A program made the position numbers and the translations under genes. From Clostridiaceae bacterium UBA6110 (GTDB taxonomy: Bacteria; Bacillota; Clostridia; Clostridiales; Clostridiaceae): a DNA stretch of 5,826 nucleotides. A model generated the notes under the pieces. It did not search any database. It was given only the letters and a program-made list of their open reading frames with translations, and was not told the DNA's origin. Where the stretch lies: assembly GCA_002428415.1 (NCBI GenBank), contig DIWI01000004.1:40053-45878 (forward strand), written 5' to 3'. Positions 1 to 5,225 of the stretch are shown piece by piece (within the stretch, counting starts at the first letter, position 1; every line of letters begins with the position of its first letter).

Positions 1-74
1 ACTGCCCTTGAGATCTGCATCAGTGACACAGAGTCATAATAGACATTGCTGCGTATCATTCCTTTGATTTGCAA
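1..74 (-). CDS. fdrA: FdrA-like acyl-CoA synthetase family protein, N-terminal fragment
   Basis: Only the first 24 to 25 codons are in the window; the gene continues past the left edge. Read leftward from a TTG at 74-72, the protein begins MQIKGMIRSNVYY and continues DSVSLMQISRAV. The stretch YDSVSLMxISR matches my recollection of the FdrA N-terminus (E. coli: QDSVSLMIISR), and the distance from the start to this motif differs by only one residue from E. coli FdrA. FdrA resembles the succinyl-CoA synthetase alpha/beta fold and is linked to allantoin/oxamate (purine) catabolism, usually beside ylbE, ylbF and a carbamate kinase gene. The TTG start is chosen because AAGGAG (89-84) lies 9 bases upstream; an in-frame ATG at 59-57 has no such site. 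The gene diverges from the TetR pair, suggesting local control. The call rests on a very short match; a paralogous CoA-ligase-like protein is possible. Confidence 0.6.
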   Translation of the reverse strand, partial: MQIKGMIRSNVYYDSVSLMQISRA

Positions 75-83
75 AAAATATCA

Positions 84-89
84 CTCCTT
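84..89 (-). promoter_or_regulatory. Shine-Dalgarno of the fdrA-like gene
   Basis: Read leftward the sequence is AAGGAG, followed by TGA and an AT-rich 9-base spacer to the TTG at 74-72. It decides the start codon in favour of TTG over the in-frame ATG 15 bases further in. Confidence 0.6.
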
Positions 90-129
90 ATCTTGCGCAT
101 GTATTTACTTATTTGATTGCATGTTTTAT

Positions 130-158
130 ACTTCAATTATGCAAGTGGTCACTTCAAT
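130..158. promoter_or_regulatory. candidate operator: ACTT half-site cluster over the fdrA-like start point
   Basis: ACTTCAAT occurs at 130-137 and again at 151-158, exactly 21 bases (two helical turns) apart. An inverted AAGT at 143-146 lies between them, so 143-154 forms the dyad AAGTG-GT-CACTT. The cluster falls just downstream of and over the -10 of the leftward promoter, where a repressor would block transcription. Assignment to the neighbouring TetR proteins is inference from position only. Confidence 0.4.
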
Positions 159-185
159 ATTAGCTCTGCTGTTAAACGTTGTCAA
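157..185 (-). promoter_or_regulatory. promoter of the fdrA-like gene
   Basis: On the minus strand a perfect TTGACA (185-180) is followed after 17 bases by TAATAT (162-157), which matches four of six consensus -10 bases. The predicted transcript would start near position 150 and carry a leader of about 75 bases before the TTG start. Confidence 0.5.
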
Positions 186-218
186 TATGGATGAAAAATA
201 AATGATAGCGGTTACGTG

Positions 219-233
219 CAGAAATGTTTTCTG
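219..233. promoter_or_regulatory. 15-bp inverted repeat upstream of the TetR pair
   Basis: CAGAAA (219-224) and TTTCTG (228-233) are perfect inverted arms around a TGT centre. The site lies between the two divergent promoters, about 35 bases upstream of the likely TetR -10. It may be an operator, but nothing else in the window repeats it. Confidence 0.3.
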
Positions 234-267
234 TCGCTTGCCCAAGTGTGGAGTCTGCTCGCAAATA

Positions 268-276
268 TGGTATATT
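268..276 (+). promoter_or_regulatory. extended -10 promoter of the TetR pair
   Basis: TGG followed by TATATT (271-276) fits an extended -10 element (TGn-TATAAT with one mismatch). I find no convincing -35 at 16 to 18 bases upstream, which suits an extended -10 promoter or an activator-dependent one. The leader to the ATG at 315 would be about 32 bases, containing AAAGGTG at 301-307 as ribosome-binding site. Confidence 0.4.
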
Positions 277-314
277 ATAGGTGAACCGATCAAAAAGCGG
301 AAAGGTGTTATTAT

Positions 315-905
315 ATGAGTGACAATTGGACAAGGCTTATCGAAACTGCATATCCCATGTTCATGGAAAAAGGCTACAAAGGCACAGCAACCGCAGATAT
401 TGCCAAGGCTGCCGAGATAAATGAGAGCACCCTGTTTCGGAACTTCAAATCCAAAGAAAAGCTCTTCCATGCGTCCATAGAGCATTTCGCCAACAAGGCA
501 ATCGGAATCGAATTCAATATTTTTGAATACACCGGCAATCTGCATGACGACCTGAAAAGAATGATAAAGACAATGTTTGATATTGACCTGGAGCTGATAC
601 CTTCATTCAGGCTTCTCATAAAGAGATCTCTGGTCAAGGAAAGTGTTCTTGAGGATATCTCAAGAGCTCTTTCCGACCAGAACGAAATGTTCAGCCACTA
701 TCTTACAGGAGCTATGAGCAGGGGTATCATGGTAGAAACTGAATCTGATGTGCTGGTCGACTTCATTTCGAGCTATGTGTTCAGCAAGACCTTTGAACTC
801 CTGACAAGCAGAGACCAGGACGGGTTCAGCACAAGGCTGGATGATATGGTAGAAGAAACTACCGTATACTTCCTGGATCTGACAAGCATACGGGAGGTGA
901 AGTAA
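315..905 (+). CDS. TetR/AcrR-family transcriptional regulator (first of a tandem pair)
   Basis: This 196-residue protein has the usual TetR size and architecture: an N-terminal three-helix DNA-binding domain and an alpha-helical effector/dimerisation domain. Residues 6-51 carry the signature, with FMEKGYKGT leading to ADIAKAAEINESTLFRNFKSKEKLF; the recognition helix spans about 37-44, and F41 stands where Tyr is common. The ligand domain (about 65-196) has no recognisable effector motif, so the inducer is unknown. The ATG at 315 is supported by AAAGGTG 7 bases upstream. The stop codon overlaps the next start by one base (TAATG), so the two regulators are translationally coupled. TetR proteins normally repress their own promoter and a neighbouring gene; the divergent fdrA-like gene is the obvious candidate target (inference). 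Confidence 0.9.
   Translation: MSDNWTRLIETAYPMFMEKGYKGTATADIAKAAEINESTLFRNFKSKEKLFHASIEHFANKAIGIEFNIFEYTGNLHDDLKRMIKTMFDIDLELIPSFRLLIKRSLVKESVLEDISRALSDQNEMFSHYLTGAMSRGIMVETESDVLVDFISSYVFSKTFELLTSRDQDGFSTRLDDMVEETTVYFLDLTSIREVK
892..900 (+). promoter_or_regulatory. Shine-Dalgarno of the second TetR gene
   Basis: GGGAGGTGA lies inside the last codons of the first regulator and four bases before the ATG at 905. It is a near-perfect anti-16S match, so the second gene can be initiated strongly on its own as well as by coupling. Confidence 0.7.
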
Positions 906-1498
906 TGAGAAGATCACTTCAAGACCAGATCGAAGAAGCTGCGCTTCTCCTTTTTTCAAGACAGGGCTTCAACGAAACCAGCACCTTTGAGATCGCCAAA
1001 GCTGCAAATGTAAGCGAAGCTACTATTTTCAGGATGTTCAAGACGAAGCATGACCTGTATATCAATGTGCTTGATAAGTATGGACGCAAGGCGGATTTAA
1101 GCTATAACAGCATTTTCCACAAGCTTTCATTCGAAAACCTTGAATCCGACCTGAAGGTCATAGCTAATAGCTTCTACAGGTTTTACTTTGACAATATCCA
1201 TATAACCAGGATCTATATTTCAAACGCGATACAATTCAGTGAAATCAAGGGCTTCAACTACCTCGCCTTCCCTCAGCTCAGGGAATTTCTTGAGGGCTAC
1301 CTGAAGGAAATGAGCATACGCGGAAAAATCAGCGAGGAATTCATCAGCAGGGCCTGTGACCTTATCATGTCCTTTATGGTCAAAGATGTTGCTTTCCTTA
1401 CAACCTTCGGCAAGATAGAGGTGCTTGACGAAAAAATACTATCTGACCTTGAAGAAAAATGGCAAAAAAGGCTGGGGCTTCTTAGGCTTATGCTATAA
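905..1498 (+). CDS. TetR/AcrR-family transcriptional regulator (second of a tandem pair)
   Basis: This 197-residue TetR-type protein is almost the same length as its upstream neighbour and clearly related in the DNA-binding domain. LFSRQGFNETSTFEIAKAAN leads into VSEATIFRMFKTKHDLY, with the recognition helix at about residues 38-45. Shared features with the first protein include the EIAKAA/DIAKAA stretch, the T-(L/I)-FR-x-FK-(S/T)-K turn and Phe in place of the frequent Tyr. The C-terminal domains differ much more, as expected if ligands differ. The one-base overlap and the strong internal ribosome site suggest balanced production of the two. They could form a heterodimer or be an old duplication that has diverged in ligand sensing; the sequence alone cannot decide. 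A hairpin terminator follows 35 bases after the stop. Confidence 0.9.
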   Translation: MRRSLQDQIEEAALLLFSRQGFNETSTFEIAKAANVSEATIFRMFKTKHDLYINVLDKYGRKADLSYNSIFHKLSFENLESDLKVIANSFYRFYFDNIHITRIYISNAIQFSEIKGFNYLAFPQLREFLEGYLKEMSIRGKISEEFISRACDLIMSFMVKDVAFLTTFGKIEVLDEKILSDLEEKWQKRLGLLRLML

Positions 1499-1532
1499 GC
1501 TTAAGTAAATCCGTTAATATGTCGCTTGAATT

Positions 1533-1562
1533 GAAGCAGCCTCTGGCTGCTTCTTCTATTTT
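1533..1562 (+). terminator. intrinsic terminator of the TetR pair
   Basis: GAAGCAGCC (1533-1541) and GGCTGCTTC (1545-1553) form a perfect 9-bp stem with a TCT loop. It is followed by a T-rich but interrupted tail (TTCTATTTT). It lies 35 bases after the second TetR stop. Confidence 0.75.
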
Positions 1563-1578
1563 CCCTGAAATTCCTTGC

Positions 1579-1605
1579 AAAAAAAGAACGTTCTTTCGAA
1601 CGTCC
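1579..1605 (-). terminator. intrinsic terminator of the PHP-domain gene
   Basis: Read leftward, GGACGTTC (1605-1598), the loop GAAA, then GAACGTTC (1593-1586) form an 8-bp stem with one G-U pair. It is followed by seven T's (1585-1579). It begins 5 bases after the stop codon at 1611. With the TetR terminator it insulates the two convergent units. Confidence 0.85.
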
Positions 1606-1610
1606 TAATA

Positions 1611-2354
1611 TCAGAACAAAATTCTCTCGGTGTGACTGTGTATCCTATCAATCCTCTCTTTGATATAGGCATCCACCTTCTGGACCGAGGTATTCAGGAT
1701 AAGCTCCTCAGGAAACCCGACTTCCTCGAGAAGTCTGTATACCTTTCCGAATTCGCCTACGCTGTCACTGAAGTGAGCATCGCTTCCAGTCACTATCCTT
1801 ACCCCATGCTTTTTACACAGCATTGCAAAGAGCCTGCAGTTCTCCTCGCTTCCGGTTCTTACCGCGAAGGAATGGTTATTGATCTCAATCAGCTTTCCAT
1901 GCTCTTTTGCTGCAAGAACAACTTCCTCTATATCAACCAGGTACTTTGGATTCCCCGGGTGGGATACAGCGTCTATCAATGGATTTGCAAGAGCTTTTAT
2001 CATTCCTTTCGTATGGTCATGAACCTTCCCTGGCTTAAGGCAGGGCTCATGATAGCCTGCCATGCAGAAATCAAGCTTACTAAGAAATCTTTCCGGCAGG
2101 TCGATAGATCCGTCAAAATCCATGATATTAGCTTCGACACCCTTTATTATCCTTACCCCATGTATTGTAGGCGGCAGGATTTTAAGATTATGGAAATAAA
2201 GGAAGCCTGGTGCTCCCGGAAGGTCTGGTCCATGATCGGTCACAGCCATCATCTCGATTCCTTTATCTGCTGCACCTTTCGCCATTTCCTGAATCGTGCT
2301 GTAAGCATGCCCGCTTGCAATAGTATGTGTATGTGTATCTACGACAAATCTCAT
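1611..2354 (-). CDS. PHP-domain metal-dependent phosphoesterase, YcdX type
   Basis: The 247-residue product is a single-domain cytoplasmic PHP protein, close in size to E. coli YcdX (about 245). All motifs expected of the trinuclear metal site are visible: D-T-H8-T-H10, H16, T-D-H41-G, G-V-E74, G-Y-H102, S-H132-P-G-N-P and G-S-D192-A-H194. From memory these match the YcdX zinc ligands with an offset of one or none. The family hydrolyses phosphate monoesters, but the natural substrate is generally unknown; histidinol-phosphatase activity is the best-known relative, yet no histidine genes lie nearby. The ATG has AAAGGAG (2371-2365) 10 bases upstream. It lies 95 bases downstream of the large PEP/pyruvate-binding gene on the same strand, so read-through cotranscription is possible, but it also has promoter-like sequence of its own. 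There is no signal peptide and no sign of damage. Confidence 0.9.
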   Translation of the reverse strand: MRFVVDTHTHTIASGHAYSTIQEMAKGAADKGIEMMAVTDHGPDLPGAPGFLYFHNLKILPPTIHGVRIIKGVEANIMDFDGSIDLPERFLSKLDFCMAGYHEPCLKPGKVHDHTKGMIKALANPLIDAVSHPGNPKYLVDIEEVVLAAKEHGKLIEINNHSFAVRTGSEENCRLFAMLCKKHGVRIVTGSDAHFSDSVGEFGKVYRLLEEVGFPEELILNTSVQKVDAYIKERIDRIHSHTERILF

Positions 2355-2384
2355 CTGTTATCTTCTCCTTTGCTTTGCCAGTCA

Positions 2385-2413
2385 ATTATACAATGGTTAT
2401 GCTGATTTGCAAA
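2385..2413 (-). promoter_or_regulatory. promoter of the PHP-domain gene
   Basis: On the minus strand TTTGCA (2413-2408, four of six) is followed after 17 bases by a consensus TATAAT (2390-2385). The leader to the ATG at 2354 would be about 24 bases and includes the Shine-Dalgarno AAAGGAG. No terminator separates it from the upstream gene, so both read-through and this promoter may feed the PHP gene. Confidence 0.5.
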
Positions 2414-2419
2414 TTTGCA
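2408..2419. repeat. 12-bp perfect palindrome at the PHP promoter
   Basis: TGCAAATTTGCA is fully self-complementary and covers the -35 element of the PHP-gene promoter. It could be a regulator site, but it is AT-rich and short, and it is not repeated as a full palindrome elsewhere in the window. Confidence 0.35.
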
Positions 2420-2449
2420 GAGTAAGCCTATCTTCCAATAAAATCCTGC

Positions 2450-4999
2450 CTATCTGCATACCAGAGTCTGGCTTACAATATCTGCAAATATCTCCATGCC
2501 TTCAGTCGATGCGACATGTATGACTTCAGAAAGGTGGTCAGCCCCGGCAATCAAATTGTTCAGGCGGTTCTTCTTCATCATGATCAGCATGGGGTTGTAT
2601 GTTACATCGCTTTTACCATCAAATATGGCAGCGTAGAAAATCCCTGTCTCCACAAGATCCTGGAAGAAATGGCTGCCAAACGAAAGTTCAGGCATTAATC
2701 CTGATTCTGCGGAAGAAACCTCGCAAATTACAGCCATGTTTGATATCTCGGTAAAATGGACCGGCACTCCAAGTGTCGGAGTAGTAGTCCCCCACCTTCC
2801 CGGACCGACAAGCATCACGCCATACCCCTTCAGGCTATCATTAAGCTTTCCAATAGTGCGCGCTACCTCATACTTGCCCTGCTCGTCAAGCTTCAGGTAT
2901 TCTTTTGTCTTCACGAGTATGGTGTAATCAAGAGGAAGCCTCACATTTCCACCCATGAAATTGCCTTTTGACCTGATCAGGCAATTTTCACAGTCGCCTG
3001 GCTTTGGCATTTCAACAGGAGTCCCCAATCCTCTGGTCTGGAGCGGCCGGCACTGTACGAGGTTTACCTTGAACCTGCCTTCCTTAGTGAAGTTTACTGT
3101 GAATTCAATATCCACAGGGTATTCATAAACCCTGGATATTAGCTCGAGCATGCTTCTCATCAGGCCAGGGAATTCAGTTTCAGAAAGCAGCTTCTTGAAA
3201 TCCATGATTATCGGACGATACTTTAGCGAGTATCCTCTTTCCTTCAGATACTCCTCGCTTCTGAAATCAATGCTTGCAAACAGGCTCCTGTCCGTACCAA
3301 TTTCTGCACTGACAAGCTCATCCACGTTTCTTGTAAGCAGACTGTTCTCCACAATGGAAATGACATCCGCATAATGCTGGGAGAACTTCTTCTCATCGCC
3401 GTAGCCGATGTGCGGTGTCCTCATTGGATTATCAAGGCATACGACATGAGCATAATCCCCTACGCTTCTCTCAACAGCCCTGGTTCCGAGTCCGAATACC
3501 ATCCTGAGCATTCCAGCTGTGATGTCGATGTCCTTGTCCCAGACGTATAGGTTCGTCGAGTTTCCTACGCCAGCAAGATGAGGATAGAAGTTGGGTCCAT
3601 GATAATCACCTGAAACCCTCTGCACCAGAATTGCCATCTGCTCATCGCTTTCAGACAGTCCCCTGTTCAGCCTGTAGTTCAGTGCATCATCGCTCATGGT
3701 GCTGGCATATACATTTCTTATCGCCTGCTCCAGCGCCTCATATCTCTCTTCAGGAGTACCCTGGTTCGCACAGAATACGCTTTCGTACTTTCCTGCGAAC
3801 GCATTCCCGAAATTGTCTTCCTGGAGCGAACTGGACCTGACAATTATCGGTGACTGCCCAAAGTATTCAAGCATCTGGTAGAACTGCTCCTTTATGATTG
3901 AAGGAAATTTACCCTTAAGAAGCTTCTCCTTCAGCTCAGGTGCAAGCGAAAAATAGCCTTCCCTGGTCTTCTGCCTTGTCCTCAGGCTCCACCAGCCATT
4001 CTGCACAATGTAGGTATAGAATATGTCTGATCCAAGATAAAAAGAGTCGTGAGGCTCCAAATACCTTGTAAATTTCTCGCCGGCTTCCTTCTCAAGTATC
4101 TTTCTTGCAACGAGCATACCGACACTCTTTCCACCAATGAATCCGGTCCCAATCTCCCTCGATGCCACAGCAAGTATGTCTGCAAGAGTGAAGTACCGGT
4201 CACATAAGTCAAACATCCTCTGTCCGCCACCTATTATGGTGGACATGAGCTCCCGCTTGATATCTTCCTGGGCCATCTTGTCCTTGGTCAATGTATCTCC
4301 GGCTTTTCCAAGCATTATCTGCCAATGGTCAAGTTTGTCCTTCCCCCTGTCGAGGCTTGAGAATAGTTCTGCCACCTCCATGCTTGAGGTTATGCTTGAG
4401 GCCTCATCTCCCTCCACAAGATGCGGAAAGAACATTGTAGGGGAATATCTTTGCCACACCTTCAGCGGGTGTATATACCTTCTGCCGCCGACATTGTACA
4501 GGTCTAGCAGCAGCTGAGTTGTCTCTCTTATTCCGGCTATGGTGCTGTATGTATGGGAATTCCTCATTATAGCGAAATAGGCTATCGTTTCCAGGTCATA
4601 CAAAAAAGGGCAGGTAACCTTGAAAAAGTTCGCAATCATGAGGTCCGAATGCCAGAATTCAAGAAGGTCTGTAAGGCAGTCGAAAACATACAGGGCTTTC
4701 AGGCCCTCCTTCTCAATGAGTTTCCTGATCTCTGAAGCGAAGCTTTCAAATCCCTTCTTCGAATCAATTTCATATTTTTTTGTAAAGAGGGAATTATTCA
4801 GAATGGGCTCGTGCATTCCAAACCTGAAGTAAATGAGCTTTCTTCCTTCAGATAACGCATTTTCAGCAAATGGCACGGCAACATTCCGGTAGTCATCTAT
4901 CGAATCGACCTGCCAGACAACATTGTCCCCCAGGCGCATATCATCAATGACTCTGTCAAATCCCCGCAAGCCGCTACCTACTCTTTCGTGCATAGCCAT
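2450..4999 (-). CDS. PEP/pyruvate-binding (PPDK N-terminal) ATP-grasp protein with degenerate KaiC-like domain
   Basis: From ATG 4999 this is 849 residues. Residues 1-195 resemble a KaiC/RecA-type ATPase: GLRGFDRVID, a hydrophobic strand, then a Walker B-like LYVFDCLTDLL (D107). The Walker A position (about 30-38) reads QVDSIDDYR, without GxxGxGK(T/S), so nucleotide binding there is unlikely. Residues 280-657 form the ATP-grasp domain of PEP synthase/pyruvate phosphate dikinase: GGKSVGM (289-295), VRSSSLQED (387-395), a QRVSGDYHG-type strand, and DIEFTVNF leading to VQCRPLQTRG (648-657). The swivelling phosphohistidine and PEP/pyruvate TIM-barrel domains are absent; a 192-residue tail with CENC (670-673), GPGRWG (732-737) and SFGSHFFQDL takes their place. 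It is therefore not a PEP synthase; substrate and partner are unknown. A GTG at 5005 is in frame, but AGAGGGGG sits 1 base from it and 7 from the ATG. Confidence 0.85.
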   Translation of the reverse strand: MAMHERVGSGLRGFDRVIDDMRLGDNVVWQVDSIDDYRNVAVPFAENALSEGRKLIYFRFGMHEPILNNSLFTKKYEIDSKKGFESFASEIRKLIEKEGLKALYVFDCLTDLLEFWHSDLMIANFFKVTCPFLYDLETIAYFAIMRNSHTYSTIAGIRETTQLLLDLYNVGGRRYIHPLKVWQRYSPTMFFPHLVEGDEASSITSSMEVAELFSSLDRGKDKLDHWQIMLGKAGDTLTKDKMAQEDIKRELMSTIIGGGQRMFDLCDRYFTLADILAVASREIGTGFIGGKSVGMLVARKILEKEAGEKFTRYLEPHDSFYLGSDIFYTYIVQNGWWSLRTRQKTREGYFSLAPELKEKLLKGKFPSIIKEQFYQMLEYFGQSPIIVRSSSLQEDNFGNAFAGKYESVFCANQGTPEERYEALEQAIRNVYASTMSDDALNYRLNRGLSESDEQMAILVQRVSGDYHGPNFYPHLAGVGNSTNLYVWDKDIDITAGMLRMVFGLGTRAVERSVGDYAHVVCLDNPMRTPHIGYGDEKKFSQHYADVISIVENSLLTRNVDELVSAEIGTDRSLFASIDFRSEEYLKERGYSLKYRPIIMDFKKLLSETEFPGLMRSMLELISRVYEYPVDIEFTVNFTKEGRFKVNLVQCRPLQTRGLGTPVEMPKPGDCENCLIRSKGNFMGGNVRLPLDYTILVKTKEYLKLDEQGKYEVARTIGKLNDSLKGYGVMLVGPGRWGTTTPTLGVPVHFTEISNMAVICEVSSAESGLMPELSFGSHFFQDLVETGIFYAAIFDGKSDVTYNPMLIMMKKNRLNNLIAGADHLSEVIHVASTEGMEIFADIVSQTLVCR

Positions 5000-5006
5000 A
5001 AACACG

Positions 5007-5014
5007 CCCCCTCT
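5007..5014 (-). promoter_or_regulatory. Shine-Dalgarno that sets the start of the PEP/pyruvate-binding gene
   Basis: AGAGGGGG on the minus strand is 7 bases before ATG 4999-4997. It is only 1 base before the in-frame GTG 5005-5003, which is too close, so the shorter 849-residue protein is preferred. Confidence 0.6.
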
Positions 5015-5031
5015 AAGCTCTTCATAGGAAG

Positions 5032-5061
5032 ATTATACAACAATTATGCTATAATTGTTGA
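5032..5061 (-). promoter_or_regulatory. promoter of the PEP/pyruvate-binding gene
   Basis: A consensus TATAAT (5037-5032 on the minus strand) is preceded after 18 bases by TCAACA (5061-5056, four of six). The predicted leader is about 25 bases. The -35 overlaps the TTGAT pentamer (5058-5062) at the edge of the adjoining insertion element, so the insertion may have replaced upstream control sequence. Confidence 0.55.
5038..5060. promoter_or_regulatory. 23-bp palindromic operator candidate
   Basis: CAACAATTAT (5038-5047) and ATAATTGTTG (5051-5060) are perfect 10-bp inverted arms around GCT. The palindrome fills the space between the -10 and -35 of the leftward promoter, a classic repressor position. 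A hairpin role is less likely because it lies upstream of the transcript start. The regulator is unknown and no full copy occurs elsewhere in the window. Confidence 0.55.
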
Positions 5062-5068
5062 TTAAAAA

Positions 5069-5108
5069 GCTTGCGCAAACTCGTGACTTCAGTCGTGAGT
5101 TAGCAAGC
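5069..5108 (+). repeat. left-end hairpin of the IS200/IS605 element
   Basis: The outer arms GCTTGC (5069-5074) and GCAAGC (5103-5108) pair perfectly. After a small internal loop (GCA against A), a 10-bp stem 5078-5087/5092-5101 with two G-T pairs closes on a TTCA loop. A subterminal imperfect hairpin is what TnpA recognises at family left ends. It starts only 6 bases after the presumed cleavage point. Confidence 0.65.
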
Positions 5109-5110
5109 AA

Positions 5111-5166
5111 AGTCAGAGCTGACTCTAAATTCAGGTAATAACGTATAGCAAGTAATAAAGATTACT
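5111..5166 (+). repeat. two small hairpins in the tnpA leader
   Basis: AGTCAG/CTGACT (5111-5116 and 5119-5124) and AGTAAT-AAAG-ATTACT (5151-5166) are both perfect 6-bp stems. GTAATAA occurs at 5135-5141 and 5152-5158, so the second stem could switch partners. They may belong to end recognition or leader structure; no gene is seen in 5063-5225. Confidence 0.4.
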
Positions 5167-5223
5167 AACGCCTTAAATTATGGTATTAGCATACTAAATA
5201 TGTTAATACAGATTTGGGGCGTT
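5167..5223 (+). promoter_or_regulatory. hairpin sequestering the tnpA ribosome-binding site
   Basis: Bases 5167-5179 pair with 5211-5223 (13 pairs, three G-T). After a 3/1 internal loop, 5183-5193 pair with 5199-5209 (11 pairs, one G-T) around CTAAA. The only Shine-Dalgarno-like run, GGGG at 5216-5219, lies within the stem, which ends two bases before the tnpA ATG. IS200 is known to limit transposase synthesis by burying its ribosome site in this way; the parallel here is inference. Confidence 0.6.
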
Positions 5224-5225
5224 TT

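Noticed and set aside
126..545. Leftward open frame of 139 codons over the TetR promoter and gene start
   Set aside because: It is a shadow of the first TetR gene running into the divergent control region; it has no ribosome site or family resemblance.
1575..2405. Rightward open frame of 276 codons
   Set aside because: It lies antisense to the PHP gene, whose product shows every family motif. The antisense product has no recognisable domain and an unusual Cys/His/Ser-rich composition.
65..2413. Shared 11-mer TGATTTGCAAA at 65-75 and 2403-2413 as a regulon motif
   Set aside because: An 11-base match between AT-rich stretches is expected by chance at this window size, and one copy lies at the start of the fdrA-like coding region.
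4137..4517. Rightward open frame of 126 codons inside the large gene
   Set aside because: It is antisense to the well-supported PEP/pyruvate-binding gene and has no domain signature.
2450..4999. Full PEP synthase or pyruvate phosphate dikinase
   Set aside because: Only the ATP-grasp part is present; no phosphohistidine swivel motif or TIM-barrel domain follows.
2450..5005. GTG at 5005 as start of the large gene
   Set aside because: The Shine-Dalgarno lies one base from this GTG but seven from the ATG two codons later, so the ATG at 4999 is the better start.
5063..5225. CRISPR-like or tandem repeat array
   Set aside because: The repeats are inverted hairpin arms of different sequence, not regularly spaced direct repeats; they fit an IS200/IS605 left end.
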